From assembly GCF_004340985.1 (NCBI RefSeq), contig NZ_SLYB01000005.1, positions 55,478 to 119,477 on the forward strand: DNA of 64,000 nt, in the 5' to 3' direction. Every line of letters starts with the position of its first letter. Position 1 is the first letter of the stretch. The position numbers were made by a program, and so were the translations under genes. This DNA is from Cricetibacter osteomyelitidis. Its GTDB lineage: Bacteria; Pseudomonadota; Gammaproteobacteria; Enterobacterales; Pasteurellaceae. Below are positions 1 through 8,263 of the stretch, piece by piece. The notes beneath the pieces are model-generated. The model had not been told where the DNA came from and searched no databases. It saw nothing but the letters and a program-made list of their open reading frames with translations.

Positions 1-3
1 CAA

Positions 4-1260
4 TTAAGCGGATTTATGACGATTTACATTTACTGTAGCCATAGACTGTCCGCCCCCGGGAAGGGATACGGATACCAAATGTTGTTCGGTCACTTCTAAC
101 CGCCAACGGCCGCTTTCAATGGCTTCATGGTAACTTTTAGGCAATTCGAAGGTTTTACCTGCCGGAAACGAATAATCACAAAGTTCATGATTGTTTTCGT
201 CCAAGATACGGATTTTGTAAGGTTTGTCCGTATTGGGTTTACGTTCGATTAATTGCCAAGATCCCAGGCAGTGATTTAACCCCTCGACGATATAATGACG
301 AGGTAAATCTTCCGGCCATTGTGCCTCAAATACATCAAGGACGCTACTATGATGAAGCATATAGGGCTTAATTCGCGGCCAAACATATTCTGCCAGAAAA
401 TATTGATCTGCGTGAGTTGGATGCAAATTTCCTTGGCTCACATATTTCTCCATCCAAATACGAATAGCCGCAAGCAAACCGTGTCGCACGCCCCACATAC
501 CGGCTAAGATAAGATCACTATGGCTATACCAATCCCGCATAACATGAAACGGTTTATCAGATTCCAGCCAAATATTGACTAAGCGTTGTTCTCGCGGGTT
601 AATAATTGAATCCGCATCACGAAAAATAACCGCATCGCAATCATCTTCCAATGCTAAAAAACGCCAAAACGTACCCGGAAAGTGGCCGGCATTAATGTTC
701 GCAACATTAATACATTCCACACCTAAAGCCGTTAAACGGGGTATCAGATGATGAGGTACAGTGTGATCATGGTAAACCCGCATTGTCCAACCGGGATAAA
801 TTTCCTGCATACATTGGGCATTAATGATAAGCGTTTCGCAATAAGCCGGATCACTGCCGTATAATGAAAAAACCACCAAACGTTTGGTAAAGCCTCTCCG
901 CATGGCTTGTTCTTCACGCAATATAGTTGCTTCATTGCCGTATAATCGGGCATCATCGAAATGTTTTAATTTCCAACTGAGATAAGACAAATTACTTACC
1001 ACGGGTAACCGTTCTTGTCCTTGAAATTTGTGCACAACATTTTTTAAGCAGGTCACGGCAATAGGGTAATACATTGGGACTTTACTATCTCGCAGTAAAT
1101 AACCTATTTTGGCTGAACATCCGGCATACTGTGATGTCGGTACATCAGACAGAATGTTTTCAATCAGTGCGGATAATTCTTTTACCGGTTGTAACGAATC
1201 CACGGCAGCACGCAAAGGAGCAAGTAGTTCTGCGGATTTTGTTCTTCTGATTTCTATCAT
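4..1260 (-). CDS. Glycosyltransferase-like protein, DxD type
   Basis: The 418-residue protein has no signal peptide or membrane segment. Residues 125-300 look like a nucleotide-sugar transferase fold: a beta strand near 127-133, then VIFRDADSIINPRE with a DxD-type metal/sugar-nucleotide motif at 215-217. Residues 1-120 are helical and may be a repeat or docking region; the last 60 residues form a separate tail. The family (retaining, GT8-like or capsule-modification-like) is inferred from the motif only, and the acceptor is unknown. The gene lies downstream of lysA on the same strand with a 58-base gap, so co-transcription is possible. The stop codon is at the very edge of the window, so the gene is complete. 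Confidence 0.6.
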   Translation of the reverse strand: MIEIRRTKSAELLAPLRAAVDSLQPVKELSALIENILSDVPTSQYAGCSAKIGYLLRDSKVPMYYPIAVTCLKNVVHKFQGQERLPVVSNLSYLSWKLKHFDDARLYGNEATILREEQAMRRGFTKRLVVFSLYGSDPAYCETLIINAQCMQEIYPGWTMRVYHDHTVPHHLIPRLTALGVECINVANINAGHFPGTFWRFLALEDDCDAVIFRDADSIINPREQRLVNIWLESDKPFHVMRDWYSHSDLILAGMWGVRHGLLAAIRIWMEKYVSQGNLHPTHADQYFLAEYVWPRIKPYMLHHSSVLDVFEAQWPEDLPRHYIVEGLNHCLGSWQLIERKPNTDKPYKIRILDENNHELCDYSFPAGKTFELPKSYHEAIESGRWRLEVTEQHLVSVSLPGGGQSMATVNVNRHKSA

Positions 1261-1318
1261 CGTACTGTCTCATAATATATGCTGTTAAAGTTTAAATAAA
1301 TCTGATAGTCATACCGTT

Positions 1319-2569
1319 TTATGAGGCGATTGCTTCCAATCGCCACAATTCTTCAAAGGTTTCACGGCGTTTAATTAAGTGCGTTTGTTCGCCGTACACT
1401 AATACTTCAACGGCACGCGGGCGTGAATTGTAAGTGGAAGCCATGCTTGCTCCGTAGGCTCCGGCACTGCGTTGAGCGATTAAATCACCTTGTGCAATAG
1501 CAAGAGTGCGTTGTTTACCCAAGAAATCTGAGGTTTCACAGATTGGGCCGACCACATCATAAACTTGCGGTTTGCGGTCTAAAGTGCGGTCAACTTCGAC
1601 GATATTCATATAGGCTTGATACAGAGCCGGGCGGATCATGTCGTTCATTCCCGTATCGACAATGGCGAAATGGCGATCTTCGTTGGATTTCAAATATTCT
1701 ACTTTAGTTACCAAAATCCCCGAATTGGCGGAAATCGCCCGTCCGGGTTCTAAAATAATTTCTAACCCTTTGTATTGTTTTAATTTTTCCAATAGGGCTT
1801 TAGTGTAATCTGTCGGATGCGGCGGTGTTTCATCGGTGTAAGTTACGCCCAGTCCGCCGCCAAGGTCTAGATGTTCAAGCTCAATACCGTCTTGTGAGAG
1901 TTGTTCCATAAGCACGATAATACGATCCGTCGCATCCAGGAAAGGTTGTAAGTCGGTGAGTTGCGAACCGATATGACAATCCATTCCGGTCACTTTGATA
2001 TGCGGTAACAGAGTGGCGGTACGATAAACTTCACGAGCCTGATGTACACTGACACCGAATTTATTTTCTTTCAATCCGGTGGAAATATAAGGATGAGTAT
2101 GGGCATCTACATCCGGATTGACCCGTAACGAAATGGGGGCAATTTTACCCATTTTTTCCGCAACGTCATTGATACGGTGTAATTCTGCAATGGATTCCAC
2201 ATTAAAACAACGGATTCCCACTTCAAGAGCACGAAGGATTTCGCTTTCAGATTTTGCGACGCCGGAAAACACTACTTTTCCGGCTTCACCGCCGGCTGCG
2301 AGCACACGTTCCAACTCACCTTGAGATACAATATCAAAACCTGATCCCAGTTTTGCCATCACATTTAAAATGGCGATATTCGGATTGGATTTTACCGCAT
2401 AGCAAATCAAGTGGGGATGATCGCCGAAAGCCGTATCAAAGGCGTGCCAATGGCGTTCTAATGTGGCTCGGGAATAAATATAGGCAGGCGTACCGTATTG
2501 TGTCGCAATATCGCTGACGGCGACTTCTTCTGCGTAAAGGCGGTTGTTTTTGTAGTTAAAAAAATCCAT
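1319..2569 (-). CDS. lysA: Diaminopimelate decarboxylase
   Basis: This PLP enzyme decarboxylates meso-diaminopimelate to L-lysine, the last step of lysine synthesis, in the cytoplasm. The 416-residue length is normal. The PLP lysine is K60 in ICYAVKSNPN, the glycine-rich phosphate loop is DLGGGLGV, and the substrate-side cysteine is in GPICETSDFLG near residue 345. The start MDFFNYKNN is the usual N-terminus. It is a fold-type III alanine-racemase-like barrel with a C-terminal beta domain. A strong hairpin separates it from lexA upstream, so it is a separate transcription unit. Confidence 0.95.
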   Translation of the reverse strand: MDFFNYKNNRLYAEEVAVSDIATQYGTPAYIYSRATLERHWHAFDTAFGDHPHLICYAVKSNPNIAILNVMAKLGSGFDIVSQGELERVLAAGGEAGKVVFSGVAKSESEILRALEVGIRCFNVESIAELHRINDVAEKMGKIAPISLRVNPDVDAHTHPYISTGLKENKFGVSVHQAREVYRTATLLPHIKVTGMDCHIGSQLTDLQPFLDATDRIIVLMEQLSQDGIELEHLDLGGGLGVTYTDETPPHPTDYTKALLEKLKQYKGLEIILEPGRAISANSGILVTKVEYLKSNEDRHFAIVDTGMNDMIRPALYQAYMNIVEVDRTLDRKPQVYDVVGPICETSDFLGKQRTLAIAQGDLIAQRSAGAYGASMASTYNSRPRAVEVLVYGEQTHLIKRRETFEELWRLEAIAS

Positions 2570-2635
2570 GGTGTTGTGTCCGTATTATTATTTTTGAAAG
2601 CGTTCATAGTGCCATTTTATGTGCGGAAAGTCGAT

Positions 2636-2684
2636 AAAAAACCACCGCACTTATGATAATTTTAACGAAAGTGCGGTGGTTTTT
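2636..2684. terminator. Paired uptake-signal hairpin terminator downstream of lexA
   Basis: Two inverted copies of the uptake core, ACCGCACTT and AAGTGCGGT, form a long stem flanked by A-runs and T-runs (AAAAACCACCGCACTT ... AAGTGCGGTGGTTTTT). It lies directly after the lexA stop, and the T-run is usable on either strand. Confidence 0.85.
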
Positions 2685-2693
2685 AGAAGATTT

Positions 2694-3329
2694 TTACATC
2701 CAGGCGTTATTGCGGATAATACCTACGGCGATGCCTTCAATTTCAAAATACGGCTGTTCTTCCAAATTAACCACGATAGGATCAAATTCTTCGTTTTCGG
2801 CGTGTAAGTAAACCACGGAACCTTTACGTTCCAAACGCTTTACCGTGACTTCATCGTCAATGCGAGCCACGATAACCTGACCGTTACGCACATCCTTGGT
2901 GCTGTGTACGGCAAGTAAATCGCCGTCCAAAATGCCGATGTCTTTCATTGATTGGCCGTGAACTTTCAATAGGAAATCGGCGGCAGGTTTGAACATATTG
3001 GCATCCACTTTATAGGTACCTTCGATATGCTGTTCCGCTAAAATCGGTTCGCCGGCAGCCACTCGACCGATTAGCGGTAAGCCCTCTTCTTCTATGCTTT
3101 CATCTTGTTCCAATAACAAACGAATACCACGGGATGTGCCGGATAACATTTCGATCACTCCTTTGCGGGCAAGGGCTTTTAAGTGTTCTTCTGCCGCATT
3201 CGGCGAACGGAATCCCAATTCTTTTGAAATTTCCGCGCGTGTCGGCGGCATTCCGTTATCCGACCAATAGCGATAAATAAAATCATACACTTCTTGTTGG
3301 CGTGCGGTCAGTGCTTTTAATGGCTTCAT
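2694..3329 (-). CDS. lexA: LexA repressor, SOS master regulator
   Basis: LexA represses DNA-damage genes and is inactivated by RecA-stimulated self-cleavage. Residues 1-65 form the winged helix-turn-helix ([26 protein letters not shown]). The cleavage bond is Ala92-Gly93 in RVAAGEP. The serine-lysine dyad is S127 (GQSM) and K164 (VTVKRLE). Length 211 is close to the enterobacterial protein. It is divergent from plsB across a 251-base spacer holding two SOS boxes, as expected for autoregulation. Confidence 0.97.
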   Translation of the reverse strand: MKPLKALTARQQEVYDFIYRYWSDNGMPPTRAEISKELGFRSPNAAEEHLKALARKGVIEMLSGTSRGIRLLLEQDESIEEEGLPLIGRVAAGEPILAEQHIEGTYKVDANMFKPAADFLLKVHGQSMKDIGILDGDLLAVHSTKDVRNGQVIVARIDDEVTVKRLERKGSVVYLHAENEEFDPIVVNLEEQPYFEIEGIAVGIIRNNAWM

Positions 3330-3397
3330 TTTGCCCCCTTTTTATGATTACGTTACGTTTAAATATGTGCGAATATTGATTAGTGTAATTATTTATC

Positions 3398-3413
3398 CTG
3401 TTTTTTTATACAA
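3398..3413. promoter_or_regulatory. SOS box 1 upstream of lexA
   Basis: On the minus strand this reads TTGTATAAAAAAACAG, matching CTGT-N8-ACAG at all but one consensus base. Its centre is 21 bases from the second box, the same spacing as the twin lexA operators of E. coli. Confidence 0.82.
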
Positions 3414-3418
3414 TTATG

Positions 3419-3434
3419 CTGTGATTGCATACAG
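3419..3434. promoter_or_regulatory. SOS box 2 upstream of lexA
   Basis: CTGTGATTGCATACAG is a perfect CTGT-N8-ACAG LexA operator, five bases beyond box 1. It lies in the lexA/plsB divergent spacer, so it most likely serves lexA autoregulation. Confidence 0.87.
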
Positions 3435-3580
3435 ATGTAAAGCATTTTCCGTGATGTATCCTTAAATTCACGCATAAATTTTGTGAACTCACTCTAATTA
3501 TTGTGATTCCGTTCTAACGAGAAGGGGATTTTATGGTAGACTAACGGATTGTAAAAATCATTAAAAATGGATATTGCATT

Positions 3581-6004
3581 ATGTCTAGCTTATTGAAATT
3601 GTATAGAAAATTTTTGAGTTCGCCATTGGCATTGGTAAAAGAAAATCCGATTCCCCATAATCCGGTGGAAGAATTGGGATTAAACACCGAACAACCTTTC
3701 GTTTATGTATTACCTTATACGTCACAAACGGATTTATTGATTTTCCGTAAAAATTGTTTAGCACTAGGGCTGCCGGATCCGTTGCAGGAAAATGAAATTG
3801 CCGGTACTAAATTAGCCCGTTTTGTCTTTTTGGATGAAGGTCGCCGCATTTTTAAATCCAAAGGCGTAAAACAGGAAACCGAAAATTTATTCAAAAAATA
3901 CGTGAAATTACACCGCACTTCTGATGATTTGGATGTGCAAATGGTGCCGGTTTCCGTATTGTGGGGACGTGCACCGGGCCGTGAAAATCAAAATAAATTA
4001 CCGGATTTGCGTTTGGTCGGCGGGGTGAAAAAAGCACTGGCGACTTTGTGGTTCAGAAGCGATATTTTTGTTCGTTTTTCCAAAGCAGTGTCTTTGCGAC
4101 AAATGCTCAATGAGCACGGCACGGATAAAAAATTATCGCAAAAATTAGCACGCGTAGCCAAAATCCATTTCTCCAGACAACGCCTTTCCGCCACCGGTCC
4201 GCAACTGCCGGATCGTCAGGCAATGTTTAATAAATTATTAAATTCGCCGATCATTTTATCTGCCATCGATGATGAAGCGAAAGCGAAAAAAATCAGTCAG
4301 GATAAAGCCAAAAAAGAAGCACAGAAAATTTTGGATGAGATTGCGGCAAACGTGAATTACGAAGGTTTGCGTATGGCGGATCGCTTCTTGAGTTGGTTGT
4401 GGAATAAGCTGTATCAAGGTATCGAAGTGCAAAATGCCGATCGTGTGCGGGCACTGTCTTTGGAAGGGCATGAAATTGTGTATGTGCCTTGTCACCGCAG
4501 TCATATCGACTATTTGCTGTTATCTTATGTGTTATACCATCAAGGCTTATTTCCACCGCATATCGCTGCGGGAATTAATTTAAACTTTTGGCCGGTGGGC
4601 GGTATGTTCCGTCGTGGCGGTGCGTTCTTTATTCGTCGCACGTTTAAAGGAAATCGACTCTATTCGACGATTTTCCGTGAATATTTAGCGGAATTGTTCC
4701 ATCGCGGTTATTCCGTGGAATATTTTATTGAAGGTGGTCGTTCCCGTACCGGTCGTTTATTGACACCGAAAACCGGTATGATGTCTATGACTTTGCAGGC
4801 ATTGCAACAGGGACAAACCCGTCCGATTTCGTTGGTGCCGGTATATGTGGGTTATGAGCATGTATTGGAAGTGGACACTTACGCGAAAGAATTACGTGGT
4901 GCGGAAAAAGAAAAAGAAAATGCCGGTCTGGTATTGCGAGTCATTAAAAAACTGCGTAATTTGGGTAAAGGATTTGTGAATTTCGGCGAACCGATCACCT
5001 TAACCAATTACTTAAATCAGCATTTCCCTCATTGGAAAGAGAATAATGAAAGCGAAGAACGCCCGGCTTGGTTTCCACCGGCGGTCGATCAAATTTCCAA
5101 TCAAGTAATGGTGAATATCAATAATGCGGCCGCAGTGAACGCTATGAATCTTACCGGCATGGCGTTATTGTCTTCCCGTCAGCGGGCGTTGTCACGGGAA
5201 CAGTTATTAGAGCAGTTAAGCAGTTATCAACAATTTTTACAGAATGCTCCTTATTCCGCCGATATGATGGTGCCGTCGGATACACCGGAAGAAATGCTCA
5301 ATCATGTGTTGAGTTTGGATCGTGTCGGTATGCTGACGGAAAAAGATAACTTTGGTGAGATCATCCGTTTAGAACGCAGTTCGGCTGTGTTGATGACTTA
5401 TTATCGCAATAATATTCATCATTTATTTGTCTTGCCGTCATTAATCGCCAGCATTGTGTTGCACCATGAAGCCATTCAAAAAGATCTGGTAGAGGATGCC
5501 GTGACGAAAGTCTATCCGTTCTTGCGTAATGAATTATTCTTACATTTCGCACCGGAACAATTGGGCGGTTATATTGATTTAATTATCAAAGAGTTACATC
5601 GTCAAGAACTGATTAAGTGCGGTGAGAATTTGTTGAGTATTAACAAACCTCGCGTGCGGGCATTACAGTTGTGGGCGGCAGGTGTGCGTGAAATTATGCA
5701 ACGTTATTACATCACCTTATGCCTGTTACAAAAAGACGGTGAAATGTCTCGCACTACGTTGGAAAAAGAAAGTCAATCTATTGCACAACGCTTATCAGTA
5801 TTGCACGGCATTAATGCACCGGAATTTTTTGATAAAGCAGTATTTTCGACCTTTATCGGCAGTTTGAAAGAAAACGGTTATTTTGATGAAAGCGGCATTG
5901 CGGTGGAGGAGAAAATCAATGAAATCGCGGCGATTTTAACTCGAATCATTTCTGCGGAAGTCAGCCTGACCATTCAAAGTGCGGTGGAAAAAACTGAAGA
6001 TTAA
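3581..6004 (+). CDS. plsB: Glycerol-3-phosphate 1-O-acyltransferase
   Basis: PlsB transfers an acyl chain from acyl-ACP or acyl-CoA to position 1 of sn-glycerol-3-phosphate, the first step of phospholipid synthesis, at the inner membrane. The 807-residue length is normal. The acyltransferase HX4D motif is H305-D310 in CHRSHIDY. Later blocks include [22 protein letters not shown] (glycerol-3-phosphate binding) and LVPVYVGYE. The start [13 protein letters not shown] is conserved-looking. It is divergent from lexA and convergent with the esterase gene downstream. Confidence 0.97.
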   Translation: MSSLLKLYRKFLSSPLALVKENPIPHNPVEELGLNTEQPFVYVLPYTSQTDLLIFRKNCLALGLPDPLQENEIAGTKLARFVFLDEGRRIFKSKGVKQETENLFKKYVKLHRTSDDLDVQMVPVSVLWGRAPGRENQNKLPDLRLVGGVKKALATLWFRSDIFVRFSKAVSLRQMLNEHGTDKKLSQKLARVAKIHFSRQRLSATGPQLPDRQAMFNKLLNSPIILSAIDDEAKAKKISQDKAKKEAQKILDEIAANVNYEGLRMADRFLSWLWNKLYQGIEVQNADRVRALSLEGHEIVYVPCHRSHIDYLLLSYVLYHQGLFPPHIAAGINLNFWPVGGMFRRGGAFFIRRTFKGNRLYSTIFREYLAELFHRGYSVEYFIEGGRSRTGRLLTPKTGMMSMTLQALQQGQTRPISLVPVYVGYEHVLEVDTYAKELRGAEKEKENAGLVLRVIKKLRNLGKGFVNFGEPITLTNYLNQHFPHWKENNESEERPAWFPPAVDQISNQVMVNINNAAAVNAMNLTGMALLSSRQRALSREQLLEQLSSYQQFLQNAPYSADMMVPSDTPEEMLNHVLSLDRVGMLTEKDNFGEIIRLERSSAVLMTYYRNNIHHLFVLPSLIASIVLHHEAIQKDLVEDAVTKVYPFLRNELFLHFAPEQLGGYIDLIIKELHRQELIKCGENLLSINKPRVRALQLWAAGVREIMQRYYITLCLLQKDGEMSRTTLEKESQSIAQRLSVLHGINAPEFFDKAVFSTFIGSLKENGYFDESGIAVEEKINEIAAILTRIISAEVSLTIQSAVEKTED

Positions 6005-6024
6005 GTTTCACCCGACAAAACAAA

Positions 6025-6050
6025 AAATGCGGCGATTGCCGCATTTCAGA
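6025..6050 (+). terminator. plsB terminator hairpin
   Basis: The stem AAATGCGGC / GCCGCATTT has a four-base loop and begins 21 bases after the plsB stop. It has only a short T tract and runs into TCAGACCATTGACAA, part of the composite element described separately. Confidence 0.75.
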
Positions 6051-6091
6051 CCATTGACAATAGAAATTAGGCGGGGTTGTCAATAGCCTGA
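6046..6091. repeat. Inverted TCAGACYATTGACAA element between two terminators
   Basis: TCAGACCATTGACAA at 6046-6060 is answered by TTGTCAATAGCCTGA at 6077-6091, its reverse complement at 13 of 15 bases. Each arm abuts a hairpin, one per convergent gene. The same motif recurs at 30391 and 63981. Confidence 0.75.
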
Positions 6092-6115
6092 AAGTGGGTA
6101 ATAAATACCCACTTT
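6091..6115 (-). terminator. Terminator hairpin for the esterase operon
   Basis: AAAGTGGGTA / TACCCACTTT form a perfect 10-base stem with a five-base loop. It lies two bases beyond the esterase stop on the minus strand, and the T-rich arm acts as the tail. Confidence 0.75.
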
Positions 6116-6116
6116 G

Positions 6117-6869
6117 TTAAATAATCCCCTGCTCTTCCAGTTTACCAAGGAAATACGGCATTTGGTCACGCCAGAGCGGCCAATCATGTGCCATATCGTG
6201 TCCCCAGTAGTCGAACCAGCCTTGAATGCCTTTTGCATTAAATGCATCTTGCAGACGGCGGGTGTCTTCTACATGTTGTTCTTCCCACGCACCTTGACCG
6301 ACAGCCACGATGTAATGGTTTTGGCGATAGCGTTCTAAGAACCAATGATCGTTTTGATTCCACAAATAGTCGATTGGCGAGTTGTAATACACCGCCGGAT
6401 CGCCGTTAAATTCGTGGGTAAAGAAACGGGCGTCGTATACACCACTCAGTGCAATAGCGATGTCAAACAAGTCCGGATGACGTAATGCAAAGTTTACTGT
6501 ATGGAATGCCCCCATACTGCAACCGGTGGCGATCATCGCACCACCCCATTGGGATTCGTGGCGGATCAGCGGCACTAATTCGTTGACGATATAGCGATCG
6601 TACGCATTATGTGCCAACGCCATATCATGACCGGATTTATAAGTTGCTAACCAAGATTCGCTGTCGTACGAATCCGGCGTGTAGAATTTGATTAAACCGC
6701 GATCGATAAATGTACGGCAGGCTTCGATCATGCCGAAATTGCCGTATTCGTTTTGGTTGCCGCCGGATGATGGAAACACGATCACCGGTTTGCCTGCGTG
6801 ACCGTAAACGTTAAAGTACATTTCGCGGCCTAATTCACCACTCCATTGACTTCTTCTTTCAAAATGCAT
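6117..6869 (-). CDS. Alpha/beta-hydrolase esterase partnered with an ATP-grasp protein
   Basis: This is a 250-residue cytoplasmic hydrolase of the putative-esterase (esterase D-like) superfamily. The nucleophile elbow is GCSMG with S118, and a histidine-rich C-terminus (YWGHDMAHDWPLW) supplies the probable catalytic histidine. An upstream ATG would overlap the ATP-grasp gene. I chose the ATG at 6869 because AGGA lies seven bases before it, just after the upstream stop. The 13-base spacing shows an operon with the ATP-grasp gene. The substrate is unknown; the pairing suggests hydrolysis of the bond, or a product of the bond, made by the ATP-grasp ligase. Confidence 0.75.
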   Translation of the reverse strand: MHFERRSQWSGELGREMYFNVYGHAGKPVIVFPSSGGNQNEYGNFGMIEACRTFIDRGLIKFYTPDSYDSESWLATYKSGHDMALAHNAYDRYIVNELVPLIRHESQWGGAMIATGCSMGAFHTVNFALRHPDLFDIAIALSGVYDARFFTHEFNGDPAVYYNSPIDYLWNQNDHWFLERYRQNHYIVAVGQGAWEEQHVEDTRRLQDAFNAKGIQGWFDYWGHDMAHDWPLWRDQMPYFLGKLEEQGII

Positions 6870-6882
6870 TGTTGTATTCCTA

Positions 6883-8061
6883 TTAATATTTTTGTTGGGC
6901 AAATTGGACGATTTCACGCATCTGTTCGATGGTTTCGGTACGGGCTAAAATGCCGTGCTCACCCATAATTTTCGCAAATACGCCCGGTACGTTTTGCACA
7001 CTGATAATATTATGTGCAAATTTTTCGCACACGTACGGAATTGCATTAACATAATGTTGGTTTGCTTTACGGGAAATATATACCACGTTCCATGGGTGTG
7101 TAATATGCGAATGGAACTGATTTTCACGCACGATATTGGCATATTCGCGGAACACGTCGAAATCGTTGGCGTAGTTCCACATGTCGATGGTTAAACCGCC
7201 CGGCGGACGGCAGTTGATTTCTAACGGCAATAATTCGCCGGTTTTCTTCACGCGGAAGAATTCAAAATGGAAGAAACGTTCTCTCACGTTAAAAGCCTTC
7301 ACGCATTTTTGACCGAGTTCCACCAGTTTCGGGGAAATCTCGCGCGGCACGTAGTAGAACATATCGCCGTCTTTTTCCACCGTATCCAACACCGCTTCGG
7401 AATATTCAAGACCGGCATAGAACACGATATTACCGTCGTGATCGGTTAAACCGTCAAAAGTAACGATATCGCCGTCGATAAATTCTTCCATAATATATTC
7501 GACATGCGTGTTTTTATAGCCGAAAAAGGCTTCCAATTCGTCCGCATTTTTGATTTTATAGGTATCGCTCGCCCCCACGCCGGAATTTGGTTTGATGATC
7601 ACCGGGAAGTTTAATTTTTTCGCTAATTGACGGGCGGCTTCATCACTCTGGAAGACTTGCCCTTGTGCGACTTTCAAACCGGTTTTGCGGAAAATTTCTT
7701 TCATTTGTGCCTTGGTTTTGATCGCCAGCATATCATCATTTTTATAACCGAATACATTGAAATCGGTACGCAATTTTGCATCCAGCTCCAACCAATATTC
7801 GTTGTGCGACTCAATGCGGTCAATTTTGCCGTATTTATGGGCAAAATATGCCACTGCACGGTAAACCTGATCGTAATCTTCCATATTATCCACGCGATAA
7901 TATTCGGTTAGGCTATTTCGTAAGGTTTCACTTAAAGATTCATAAGGTGCATCGGCAATCCCTAAGGTATTAATCCCGTTTTCACGCAATCTAACGGCAA
8001 ACGTCTCAAAATTGGTTGGGAAATGCGGCGAAATCATCACAAAATTTAATGGTCTTGACAT
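6883..8061 (-). CDS. ATP-grasp ligase of unknown substrate
   Basis: This 392-residue protein is a stand-alone ATP-grasp enzyme of the carbamoyl-phosphate-synthase/carboxylate-amine ligase type. Residues 110-300 carry the ATP-binding blocks: FPVIIKPNSGVGASDTYKI (nucleotide loop), EEFIDGDIVTFDGL (adenine side) and FHFEFFRVKKTGELLPLEINCRPPGG (metal ligands E and N). Residues 1-100 form the pre-ATP-grasp Rossmann-like part. Such enzymes join a carboxylate, via acyl phosphate, to an amine, thiol or hydroxyl. No carrier protein or peptide precursor is visible nearby. It is the first gene of a two-gene unit. Confidence 0.8.
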   Translation of the reverse strand: MSRPLNFVMISPHFPTNFETFAVRLRENGINTLGIADAPYESLSETLRNSLTEYYRVDNMEDYDQVYRAVAYFAHKYGKIDRIESHNEYWLELDAKLRTDFNVFGYKNDDMLAIKTKAQMKEIFRKTGLKVAQGQVFQSDEAARQLAKKLNFPVIIKPNSGVGASDTYKIKNADELEAFFGYKNTHVEYIMEEFIDGDIVTFDGLTDHDGNIVFYAGLEYSEAVLDTVEKDGDMFYYVPREISPKLVELGQKCVKAFNVRERFFHFEFFRVKKTGELLPLEINCRPPGGLTIDMWNYANDFDVFREYANIVRENQFHSHITHPWNVVYISRKANQHYVNAIPYVCEKFAHNIISVQNVPGVFAKIMGEHGILARTETIEQMREIVQFAQQKY

Positions 8062-8263
8062 ATGTTTCTTCCTGTTATTTTTTTATTAAAAATTATTATA
8101 TGGTCCTTTGCATTATACAAGACTCAATCAAATTATCACCAATATTTGCTCATAATTTATGAAAAATGTGTAAAATTAACCGCACTTTTGATACCGATCA
8201 TAACGGATATAACAAATCGGCTTTAGCATTGGCATTATGATAAACGGACATTAAACAAACCTT

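Noticed and set aside
2118..2517. Plus-strand open frames across lysA
   Set aside because: They lie wholly antisense to a well-conserved enzyme, have no ribosome site, and translate to low-information sequence.
3485..3517. Envelope-stress (sigma-E) type promoter for plsB
   Set aside because: GAACTC and TCTAA are present but 22 bases apart, too far for the usual spacing of about 16.
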